From NCBI GenBank assembly GCA_937906285.1, contig CALCWL010000538.1, positions 1 through 5,033 of the forward strand: a stretch of 5,033 bases of DNA, written 5' to 3'. A program made the translations under genes and the position numbers. The notes beneath the pieces were generated by a model. The model saw nothing but the letters and a program-made list of their open reading frames with translations, ran no database searches and was not told the origin of the DNA. This DNA is from an uncultured Rhodanobacter sp. (GTDB lineage Bacteria > Pseudomonadota > Gammaproteobacteria > Xanthomonadales > Rhodanobacteraceae). How positions within the stretch are numbered: the stretch's first letter is position 1; each line of letters begins with the position of its first letter. Of the stretch, positions 1 to 5,033 are shown in pieces.

Positions 1-77
1 GGGATCAGCTGGACCACGGTCAGCAGCTTGGCGGGCACGACAATGCTGGACATGAGCTCAGGGCTGGCAGCTTTCAT
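1..77 (-). CDS. Start of a probable glycosyltransferase (family 4 type), cut by the window edge
   Basis: Only the first 25 codons are visible, read leftwards from an ATG at 77-75. The peptide contains LLTVVQLIP at residues 18-26, with the final proline inferred from CCN. This looks like the first beta strand of GT-B glycosyltransferases of the LPS-core kind, which typically read VVQLIPAL followed by a glycine-rich loop; that loop would lie outside the window. A second in-frame ATG at 53-51 (residue 9) is an equally possible start. Neither ATG has a clear Shine-Dalgarno sequence, and the first is preceded by a T-rich leader. The reading frame stays open upstream to about 186 but offers no further ATG or GTG. 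The neighbouring CHCC zinc-finger gene, often found near LPS-core genes in this bacterial group, is consistent with the call. The assignment rests on a very short stretch and could be wrong. Confidence 0.5.
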   Translation of the reverse strand, partial: MKAASPELMSSIVVPAKLLTVVQLI

Positions 78-91
78 GGCAAAAAAGAAGC

Positions 92-125
92 AAAAAAAAT
101 GCCACGGCCGGCCGCCGACCGGGCA
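92..125 (-). terminator. Intrinsic terminator after the zinc-finger gene
   Basis: Read on the minus strand, the stem arms are TGCC-CGGTCG and CGGCCG-T-GGCA around a five-base loop (GCGGC), with one G-U pair and one bulged T. Eight T residues (99-92) follow directly. It begins 6 bases after the zinc-finger stop codon. On the plus strand the hairpin is not followed by a T run, so it should act in one direction only. The T run ends only 14 bases before the glycosyltransferase ATG at 77. Confidence 0.85.
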
Positions 126-130
126 ACGGG

Positions 131-340
131 TCAGTCGCGCAGCACGTAGTGCGCGCCACAGTAGGCGCAGGTTGACTCGCCGCCGTCATCGACGATCGGC
201 AGGTAGACCTTCGGGTGGGAGTTCCACAGCACCATGCCCGGCATCGGACACGACAGCGGCAGGTCCTGCCGCGTCACTTCGTAACGATTTTCGGCATTTG
301 CCGGCACCAGGGGCACGGTCGCGACAGCGGGGGATGACAT
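131..340 (-). CDS. CHCC zinc-finger domain protein (zf-CHCC, NDUFS6-like)
   Basis: This 69-residue protein carries the complete metal-binding set of the zf-CHCC family: Cys31 in LSCPMP, His42 in WNSHPKVYLP, and Cys58 and Cys61 in CAYCGAHYVL. The C-terminal signature (P.VYLP, then C.YCG..Y.L) matches bacterial relatives of the mitochondrial complex I subunit NDUFS6. The bacterial members are small cytoplasmic proteins presumed to bind zinc; their exact role is not established. I chose the ATG at 340-338 because GGAG sits seven bases upstream and the length fits the family, usually 60-75 residues. The frame continues to a more distant ATG at 466, but the added sequence looks non-coding. The gene has its own terminator. 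The divergent neighbour at 537 leaves about 200 bases for two promoters, none of which I can place with confidence. Confidence 0.9.
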   Translation of the reverse strand: MSSPAVATVPLVPANAENRYEVTRQDLPLSCPMPGMVLWNSHPKVYLPIVDDGGESTCAYCGAHYVLRD

Positions 341-347
341 CGGCGGA

Positions 348-351
348 CTCC
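348..351 (-). promoter_or_regulatory. Ribosome binding site that fixes the zinc-finger start
   Basis: GGAG on the minus strand lies seven bases before the ATG at 340. It supports the 69-residue form over the longer open frame starting at 466. Confidence 0.7.
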
Positions 352-492
352 GGACTGGACAGCGGGCTGCAAATGGTAGCAGGCTGGCGTTTGCTGCCGG
401 GGCGCTGATCCCCTGCGCCGCGGCCGGAAGGGGTTTCCGCCGCACGACGGCAGCAAGCGGTGCCACGCACCAAAGGGGAAATCAACCACGTC

Positions 493-509
493 CCGGCGCC
501 CCGCGCCGG
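493..509. repeat. Perfect GC-rich hairpin in the leader of the Yip1-like gene
   Basis: CCGGCGC (493-499) and GCGCCGG (503-509) are exact inverted copies separated by CCC. There is no T run on either side, so it is not an intrinsic terminator. It ends 27 bases before the ATG at 537 and 17 bases before its GGAG. If transcribed it would form a compact stem in the mRNA leader; as DNA it could be a binding site. Chance occurrence is quite possible in such GC-rich DNA. Confidence 0.4.
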
Positions 510-526
510 ATTCGGGCATCTGATCG

Positions 527-530
527 GGAG
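527..530 (+). promoter_or_regulatory. Ribosome binding site of the Yip1-like gene
   Basis: GGAG (within GGGAG) lies six bases before the ATG at 537, a near-ideal spacing that supports this start. Confidence 0.75.
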
Positions 531-536
531 CAGACC

Positions 537-1799
537 ATGGATTCCGCAAAGCTCATCGCGCGCGCAAAGAACATCCTGACCACACCCAAGACCGAGTGGC
601 CCGTTGCCGCCGCCGAACCCGCCACGGTCAACAACCTTTATCTCGGCTACATCGCCATCATCGCCGCCTTGCCGGTGATTGCGCAGTTCATCAAGGGCAG
701 CCTGATCGGCACCAGCTTCCTCGGCGTCACCGTGCGCGCCGGCATCGGTGCCGGCATCGGCCGGATGATCCTGGGCTACATCCTGTCTCTGGTACTGGTT
801 TACGTGATGGCACTGATCATCAACGCGCTGGCCGGCACCTTCGGCGCCAAGCCGAACCTGATCCAGGCGCTGAAGACAGTGGCCTACGCGTGGACCGCCT
901 GGTGGATCGCCGGCATCGGCGTGATCGTGCCGTGGCTGGGCCTGCTGATCGTGCTCGTCGGCGGCGTCTACAGCATCTACCTGCTGTACCTGGGCCTGCC
1001 GCACACCATGCAGTGCCCGCCGGAAAAGGCTGGCGGCTATACCGCGGTGAGCGTGATCATCGCGATCGTGCTGGGCTGGATCGTGAGCCTGATCCTGGGC
1101 CTGATCTTCGTCGGCGCGCTTGGCGGCGCGGCAATGAGCGGCATGCACGTCACCGGCAGCAACGGCGACACCGTCACCGTCGACGGCAACAGCGCGCTGG
1201 GCAAGCTCGCGGCGATGGGTCAGCGCGCCGAGCAGGCCGGCAAGGAACTCGAAGCGGCGCAGAAATCCGGCGACAGCGCCGCGCAGTCAGCCGCGATGGG
1301 CAAGATGATGGGTGCGATGTCCGGCAGCAACGGGCCGGTAGAGGCGCTGGCGCCGGATCAGATCAAGGCGTTCCTGCCTGCTGCCGTGGGCAACCTCAAG
1401 CGCACCGCCATCTCCGCTGAACGCAACGGCGCGATGGGCATGCAGGTGTCCGAGGCGAGTGCCGAATACAGCGGCGACGACAACCAGCACATCACCCTGG
1501 AAGTCACCGACACCGGTGGCGCCAAGGGCTTCATCGCGATGGCCAGCGCGATGGCGCCGGAGGAGGAGAAGGAAACCGAAACCGGCTACGAGAAGACCTA
1601 CAGCGACAACGGCAACCTGATCCATGAGGAATGGGACCACCAGTCCAAGTCGGGCGAGTACAGCGTGATCGTCGGCAAGCGCTTCACGGTCAAGGCGAAC
1701 GGCAATGCCGACAGCATCGACGAGCTGAAGGCGGCGGTGGGCAGCATCGACCTGGGCAAGCTGGAGTCGATGAAGGACAGCGGCGTGAAATCCGAATAG
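537..1799 (+). CDS. Yip1-family membrane protein with a large C-terminal soluble domain
   Basis: The 420-residue product starts with a short polar segment containing TPKTEW (16-21), typical of bacterial Yip1-domain proteins. About five hydrophobic segments follow (roughly 33-53, 76-98, 115-130, 131-151 and 170-197), the helix count of the Yip1 fold, so it should sit in the inner membrane. Residues from about 200 to the end are soluble. They comprise an Ala/Met/Gln-rich, probably helical stretch (222-262), then a segment starting ALAPDQIKAFLP (270-281) that appears to alternate short strands with acidic patches (for example PEEEKETETGYEKTY, 341-355) and ends near the TAG. With a cytoplasmic N-terminus and five helices, this half would face the periplasm; that topology is inferred. 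Bacterial Yip1 proteins have no well-defined function. The gene stands alone, divergent from the zinc-finger gene and convergent with yceI, and ends at a two-way terminator. Confidence 0.85.
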   Translation: MDSAKLIARAKNILTTPKTEWPVAAAEPATVNNLYLGYIAIIAALPVIAQFIKGSLIGTSFLGVTVRAGIGAGIGRMILGYILSLVLVYVMALIINALAGTFGAKPNLIQALKTVAYAWTAWWIAGIGVIVPWLGLLIVLVGGVYSIYLLYLGLPHTMQCPPEKAGGYTAVSVIIAIVLGWIVSLILGLIFVGALGGAAMSGMHVTGSNGDTVTVDGNSALGKLAAMGQRAEQAGKELEAAQKSGDSAAQSAAMGKMMGAMSGSNGPVEALAPDQIKAFLPAAVGNLKRTAISAERNGAMGMQVSEASAEYSGDDNQHITLEVTDTGGAKGFIAMASAMAPEEEKETETGYEKTYSDNGNLIHEEWDHQSKSGEYSVIVGKRFTVKANGNADSIDELKAAVGSIDLGKLESMKDSGVKSE

Positions 1800-1816
1800 C
1801 CCGCGGCAGCAGGCAC

Positions 1817-1851
1817 AAAAAAACCGCGCCGATGACGGCGCGGTTTTTTTT
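1817..1851. terminator. Two-way intrinsic terminator between convergent genes
   Basis: Seven A residues (1817-1823) lead into an exact eight-base stem, CCGCGCCG (1824-1831) and CGGCGCGG (1836-1843), around the loop ATGA. Eight T residues (1844-1851) follow. Because both strands offer a GC stem followed by a T run, it should end the plus-strand Yip1-like transcript 18 bases after its stop and also the minus-strand yceI transcript about 25 bases after its stop. Confidence 0.95.
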
Positions 1852-1876
1852 CGCGTGCGCCGGACGGGCGCGACGT

Positions 1877-2470
1877 TTACTTCGCCGTGCCTTCCTTCGG
1901 CACCGAACCCTCGGTGGTGATGCGCACGTGCACCTCGTCGCTGACGTTGGGCACGTAGGCGCCCACGCCGAACTCCGAGCGCTTCAACGTGGTGGTGGCG
2001 TCGAAACCGATCGACTGCGCCTTGCTCATCGGATGGGGGCCGATCCGGTTCAGCGTGGCGTCGAGCACCACCGGCCGGGTCACGCCATGCACGGTGAGCG
2101 CGCCGGTAACCTTGAACTTGTTGTCGCCCAGCGGTTCGACCTTGCTGCTCTTGAAGGTCACCACCGGATACCGGGCCGCGTCGAAGAAATCGGCCTTCTT
2201 CAGGTGCTCGTCCAGCGCCGCCACGTGGGTATCCAGCCGCGCCAGCGGCAGGGTCACCTCGACGCTCGACTGCGCCGGATGCTGCTCGTCGAACACGATC
2301 GTGCCCTCGCCCAGGCCGAGGTCGGCGGTGGGGTTGGAGTAGCCGAAGTGGTTCCAGCTGAACAACACCATCGTGTGATGGGGGTCGAGCTGGTAGGTCA
2401 CCGGCGCCGCCTGGGCGGAAGCCGCCACACCCAGCAGGCCGGCGAGCAGGAGATATTTCAGTGAGGACAT
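1877..2470 (-). CDS. YceI-family secreted lipid-binding-like protein
   Basis: The protein has 197 residues. It opens with a Sec signal peptide: a short N-terminus with one Lys, a Leu/Ala-rich core, and the motif AQA ending at residue 21, with predicted cleavage before Ala22. The mature part shows YceI hallmarks in order: YQLDPHHT (26-33), FSWNHFGYS (37-45), the central ADFFDAARYPVVTFKS (93-108), VTGALTVHGVTRPV (121-134), and a late SEFGVG (165-170). YceI proteins are periplasmic lipocalin-like beta barrels that can hold long polyisoprenoid chains; some family members respond to base or osmotic stress. The ATG at 2470 is chosen because GGAG lies seven bases upstream and the signal peptide begins at once; the longer open frame to 2992 runs antisense through the next gene. 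It is transcribed divergently from the ELM1-like gene. The ligand here cannot be read from the sequence. The symbol yceI would be by family only. Confidence 0.95.
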   Translation of the reverse strand: MSSLKYLLLAGLLGVAASAQAAPVTYQLDPHHTMVLFSWNHFGYSNPTADLGLGEGTIVFDEQHPAQSSVEVTLPLARLDTHVAALDEHLKKADFFDAARYPVVTFKSSKVEPLGDNKFKVTGALTVHGVTRPVVLDATLNRIGPHPMSKAQSIGFDATTTLKRSEFGVGAYVPNVSDEVHVRITTEGSVPKEGTAK

Positions 2471-2477
2471 GCGAAGA

Positions 2478-2481
2478 CTCC
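2478..2481 (-). promoter_or_regulatory. Ribosome binding site that fixes the yceI-family start
   Basis: GGAG on the minus strand lies seven bases before the ATG at 2470. It selects the form with an N-terminal signal peptide over the much longer open frame. Confidence 0.7.
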
Positions 2482-2651
2482 ATGGGACAAGGACGAAAGG
2501 CTGCTTCGGGCTGTCGCACGGTATCCTTCGCGAGAGCCGCACCGGCACGCTGGCCGGAAATTCCAGTGTACTGGCCGGGTGCCGGCGGTCGACGCCCGGC
2601 GGAGAAACGCATCGTGCTGATTCGGGAAACAATCCAGCCGCGAACCCGGCC

Positions 2652-3668
2652 ATGCTGACGCTGCACGGCGAGTGCTGGGTGATCACCGACTCGGCGGCCG
2701 GCAACCAGCGCCAGGCGCTGGCGCTAGCCGAACACCTGCAACTGCCACGCCGCCACTTGCTGCTGGAGCCGCGTGCGCCGTGGTCGTGGCTGGCACCTCG
2801 CCTGATCGCGGGCGGACGCCTCGCCCTGCCGGCCAGCCAGCGGCCGTGGTTCGCGCCGCCCTGGCCAGCGGTGGCCATCGGCTGCGGCCGCGCGGCCGCC
2901 TTGTTCACCCGTCTGCTGCGGCCGCTCAGCGAAGGCCGTTGCCACACCGTGCAAATCCTCGACCCGCGCATCGAGCCGTCGCTGTGGGACACCGTGGTGG
3001 CGCCGCGTCACGACGAACTGCACGGCGCCAACGTGCTGACCACGCTGGGTTCGCTCAACACCGTCGACGACGAGTGGCTGGCCGACGGCCGCGATGCCTG
3101 CCCGCACTTCGAGGCATTGCCGCAACCGCGCGTGGGCGTGCTGCTGGGCGGGCCGCGTCGCGGCATCGCGCTGGATGCCGACTATGTGGACGTGCTGATC
3201 CGGCAACTGCTGGCGCGCCAGCGCGATGAAGGCGGCAGCCTGCTGGTGCTCGGCTCGCGGCGCACGCCGGCGGCGCTCATCGAAACCCTGCGGCCACTGC
3301 TGGCCGAGGTGCCGGGCCTGCTCTGGGCCGGCCGCGACGACGGCCGCAACCCCTTCCCCGGCGTGCTCGGCTGGGCCGACCGACTGGTGGTCACGCCCGA
3401 TTCGGTGAACATGCTTTCCGAAGCCTGCGCCGTCGGCTGCCCGGTGCTCACCTTCGTCCGCGCGCCGCTGCCGCCGAAGATCGCGCACTTCCACCAGACC
3501 CTGCGCGACGCCGGCCTGCTGCACGACCTCGACGCACCCGCCACCGCCGCGCAACGTCCGCTGCGCGAAACCGCGCGCGTGGCAGCGCTGGTGCGCGCGC
3601 GCATCGAGGCGAGTCAGGCCGGGTTGCGTGACCAGAATCACGAGGCATTTCCGCTTTCGCCGGAATGA
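2652..3668 (+). CDS. ELM1-family (DUF1022) GT-B-like protein
   Basis: This 338-residue product matches the bacterial family named after plant mitochondrial fission factor ELM1. It shows WVITDSAAGNQRQALALAEHL (9-29; family pattern W.LTD...G...Q..GLAE), the GCGRAAA segment (78-84), VQILDPR (100-106), VVAPRHDELHGANVL (115-129) with GSLN (133-136), LLGGPRRG (164-171), LGSRRTP (200-206), and DRLVVTPDSVNMLSEA with GCPVLTF (243-268). The GG-P and late TPDS...SEA...G.PV elements resemble the nucleotide-sugar side of GT-B glycosyltransferases, so a role in envelope glycan assembly is plausible, but no reaction is established. I chose ATG 2652 because family homology begins within ten residues; the frame extends to 2469 but that part is unconserved-looking and would overlap the yceI start. 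The ribosome binding site is weak. The final residues and the TGA lie inside a dispersed repeat (3646-3670), so the C-terminal tail is probably not functional. Confidence 0.9.
   Translation: MLTLHGECWVITDSAAGNQRQALALAEHLQLPRRHLLLEPRAPWSWLAPRLIAGGRLALPASQRPWFAPPWPAVAIGCGRAAALFTRLLRPLSEGRCHTVQILDPRIEPSLWDTVVAPRHDELHGANVLTTLGSLNTVDDEWLADGRDACPHFEALPQPRVGVLLGGPRRGIALDADYVDVLIRQLLARQRDEGGSLLVLGSRRTPAALIETLRPLLAEVPGLLWAGRDDGRNPFPGVLGWADRLVVTPDSVNMLSEACAVGCPVLTFVRAPLPPKIAHFHQTLRDAGLLHDLDAPATAAQRPLRETARVAALVRARIEASQAGLRDQNHEAFPLSPE
3627..3642. repeat. Short inverted repeat next to the REP-like element
   Basis: CGTGA (3627-3631) and TCACG (3638-3642) are exact inverted copies around a six-base spacer. 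It lies inside the last codons of the ELM1-like gene, five bases before the REP-like palindrome at 3647. It may be part of the same mobile repeat or chance. Confidence 0.35.
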
Positions 3669-3670
3669 CG
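3646..3670. repeat. REP-like dispersed palindrome overlapping the ELM1-like stop codon
   Basis: The core ATTTCCGC-TTTC-GCCGGAAT (3647-3666) is an imperfect hairpin with one mismatch and one G-T pair, flanked by C on the left and GACG on the right. It matches the common proteobacterial repeat with core ATTCCCGC...GCGGGAAT and flank GTCATTCC, whose translation gives the familiar VIPAKAG peptide; here the minus strand reads VVIPAKAE. The right arm is canonical and the left arm has drifted. The ELM1-like stop (3666-3668) falls within it. Lying between convergent genes with no other terminator, it may also help end transcription, though there is no T run. Confidence 0.75.
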
Positions 3671-3738
3671 ACGCGGGGCGGTCCAGTGCTGCTGGCAGGG
3701 CTTCGCCCGCACGCCGGCGCCACGATCGAAGATGCCGC

Positions 3739-5033
3739 TCAACTCGCCGGGCGCACCCACTTCAGCTGGCCGGCGGCCAGCAGCGCGTCCAGTTGCGGCG
3801 CCAGCGGATCGCGCAGGATTGCCGCCGGCAGCGGCGCGGTGGCCAGCAGGCCGACGCACTGATCGCGGCCGAGATACTTGGCGCGATAGAGCGCCAGATC
3901 GGCAAGCTCTACCGCTGCATCGAAGGTCGCCGCGTCGCTGTGCGCGGCCAGCGGATGCATGCTGAAGCCGATCGAACAGGTCAGCCGCAACACGCCGCCG
4001 CGGCCATCCGCGAACGCCTTGGCGGCGATGTCCTGGCGCAGGCGTTGGGCTATGCGCAGCACGTCGGCTGGGTCGACGTCGCGCAGCAACAGCAGAAATT
4101 CCTCGCCGCCCCAGCGCACCGTGATGTCGCTGTCGCGGCGCAGCTCGGCCAGCTTGGCGCCCAGTTCGCGCAGCACCGCATCGCCCACCGCATGGCCCCA
4201 GGCGTCGTTGATGTGCTTGAAATGGTCGATGTCGATCTGCATCACGCCGATGCGGCTGCCGCCGGCCAGCAGCGAAGGCAGCTGCGCCAGCAGATAGCGG
4301 CGGTTGTGCAGCGCGGTCAGCGTGTCGGTGTGGCTCTCCTCGGCCAGCGCGAGGTTGGTGACGCGCAGGCGTTCCAGTGCGCGCGACAATTCGCCGGTAC
4401 GGCGTTCGACCTGCTCTTCCAGCCACGCATTGCGACGGCGTTGCCGGCGCATGCTCCAGCGCGTCAGCACAACCAGCAACACGATCAGCGCGACCGCGGC
4501 GCCGAGCCGTACCAGCAGGTTTTCATACCAGTAGGGGGTGACTTTGATGGCGATCTCGGCCTCGGGCCCGTAGCCGGCGGCGCCAGGCAGCGTGGCGGCC
4601 ACGCGGAAACGATAGTTGCCCGCCGGCAGGTGGGTATAGAACGCCTCGCGGCGCTGGCCCGCGTGCTGCCAATCCTTGTCGTAGCCGTCCAGGCGGTAGC
4701 GGAAGTGCAAGGTCCCCACCTGCAGGTACGGCGCGGTGTAATGCATGGTGAGGTCACGGCTGCCCTGCTCGAGGGTGAACGCGCCACCCGCGTATTGCCG
4801 GTCGTCGTGCTCGACCGACACCACGACCGCACGCGGCGCCGAAGGCCGCTCGCCGAGCGCGTGCGTGTCCACGCCGAGGATGCCATCGGTGGTGGCGTAC
4901 CAGATGACGTCGCCGACGATGGCACTGCGCGCACGGGCGCCGCCATTGCAGCAATGCAGGCTCGTCACCGTAGTGGGACGCTGCTCGCCGGCCAGCTGCT
5001 GCGGCGACACCGTGCGCGGCGGCGAGCCGGGCA
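3739..5033 (-). CDS. Membrane-bound diguanylate cyclase with Y_Y_Y sensor domain (N-terminus outside window)
   Basis: The frame is open to the right edge, so the true start lies outside; the GTG at 5010 is just an internal codon. Numbering from that Val as 1: residues 15-48, with SLHCCNGGA and IWYATTDGILGVD, look like the last blade of a two-component-regulator propeller. Residues about 90-158 form a Y_Y_Y domain (FRYRLDGYDKDW, then LPAGNYRFRVAA). A single transmembrane helix spans about 164-184. A basic coiled coil (188-225) leads to a GGDEF domain (226-385) with DTLTALHNRRYL, DIDHFKHINDAWGH, the inhibitory-site motif RDSD (292-295) five residues before the active-site GGEEF (301-305), and LALYRAK (372-378). 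It should make c-di-GMP from two GTP in the cytoplasm, with a periplasmic sensor and likely product feedback. About 38 residues follow the domain. It converges on the ELM1-like gene, with 70 bases between the stops. Confidence 0.93.
   Translation of the reverse strand, partial: PGSPPRTVSPQQLAGEQRPTTVTSLHCCNGGARARSAIVGDVIWYATTDGILGVDTHALGERPSAPRAVVVSVEHDDRQYAGGAFTLEQGSRDLTMHYTAPYLQVGTLHFRYRLDGYDKDWQHAGQRREAFYTHLPAGNYRFRVAATLPGAAGYGPEAEIAIKVTPYWYENLLVRLGAAVALIVLLVVLTRWSMRRQRRRNAWLEEQVERRTGELSRALERLRVTNLALAEESHTDTLTALHNRRYLLAQLPSLLAGGSRIGVMQIDIDHFKHINDAWGHAVGDAVLRELGAKLAELRRDSDITVRWGGEEFLLLLRDVDPADVLRIAQRLRQDIAAKAFADGRGGVLRLTCSIGFSMHPLAAHSDAATFDAAVELADLALYRAKYLGRDQCVGLLATAPLPAAILRDPLAPQLDALLAAGQLKWVRPAS

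Noticed and set aside
373..378. TACCAT on the minus strand as a -10 box for the zinc-finger gene
   Set aside because: No recognisable -35 hexamer lies at 16-18 bases upstream, so the match is no better than chance.
28..408. Plus-strand open frame of 126 codons
   Set aside because: It runs antisense over the terminator and the CHCC zinc-finger gene, has an Arg/Ser/Ala-rich composition and lacks a ribosome binding site.
186..1148. Long minus-strand open frame (320 codons)
   Set aside because: It runs antisense through the Yip1-like gene and the zinc-finger gene, is rich in His, Asp, Gln and Arg as expected of a GC-rich shadow frame, and shows no domain.
2469..2651. N-terminal extension of the ELM1-like gene to ATG 2469
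   Set aside because: Family similarity starts right after the ATG at 2652; the extra 61 residues look like translated intergenic DNA and overlap the divergent yceI start.
1287..2666. Minus-strand open frame of 459 codons spanning two genes and the terminator
   Set aside because: It crosses the two-way terminator and overlaps yceI in another frame; the yceI frame has a signal peptide, ribosome site and family motifs, while this one has none.
2724..3641. Long minus-strand open frame (305 codons)
   Set aside because: Antisense to the well-supported ELM1-like gene; its His/Gln/Arg-rich composition is that of a shadow frame and no motif is visible.
3698..3708. Hairpin GGGC-TTC-GCCC as a terminator between the convergent ELM1-like and cyclase genes
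   Set aside because: The stem is only four base pairs with a three-base loop and there is no T run on either strand.
5008..5010. GTG as the start of the diguanylate cyclase
   Set aside because: The frame stays open to the window edge and the residues around it already look like the end of a propeller domain, so the real start must lie outside.

Overview
The window is about two-thirds G+C with tightly packed genes. Its gene content is typical of Gammaproteobacteria of the Xanthomonadales/Lysobacterales type (Rhodanobacter, Dyella, Luteibacter or relatives): a CHCC zinc-finger protein beside a glycosyltransferase, an ELM1-like protein, YceI, and a large propeller/Y_Y_Y-type GGDEF protein. The placement is an inference from family content and codon bias. 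No rRNA, tRNA, CRISPR, transposase or phage gene was seen.

Layout, left to right. (1) Bases 1-77, minus strand: the first 25 codons of a gene leaving the window, probably a family-4 type glycosyltransferase. (2) 92-125: an intrinsic terminator on the minus strand. (3) 131-340, minus: a 69-residue CHCC zinc-finger protein. (4) 341-536: a divergent intergenic region with a GC-rich hairpin and a good ribosome binding site for the next gene. (5) 537-1799, plus: a five-helix Yip1-like membrane protein with a C-terminal soluble half I cannot assign. (6) 1817-1851: a symmetric two-way terminator between convergent genes. (7) 1877-2470, minus: a secreted YceI-family protein. (8) 2471-2651: a divergent intergenic region. 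(9) 2652-3668, plus: an ELM1-family (DUF1022) protein whose last codons and stop lie inside a dispersed REP-like repeat. (10) 3739 to beyond the right edge, minus: the C-terminal part of a membrane-bound diguanylate cyclase with Y_Y_Y domain, one transmembrane helix, coiled coil and an intact GGEEF domain.

The genes do not form one pathway. The glycosyltransferase, the zinc-finger protein and possibly the ELM1 protein suggest envelope glycan/LPS-core work nearby, but a Yip1 gene and a yceI gene separate them. YceI and the Yip1-like protein are envelope proteins of unclear physiological role, and the cyclase links an external signal to c-di-GMP.

I do not see a convincing new multi-gene system. 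The points most worth a second look are the repeat forming the ELM1 C-terminus, the terminator packed against the glycosyltransferase start, and the unassigned C-terminal half of the Yip1-like protein.
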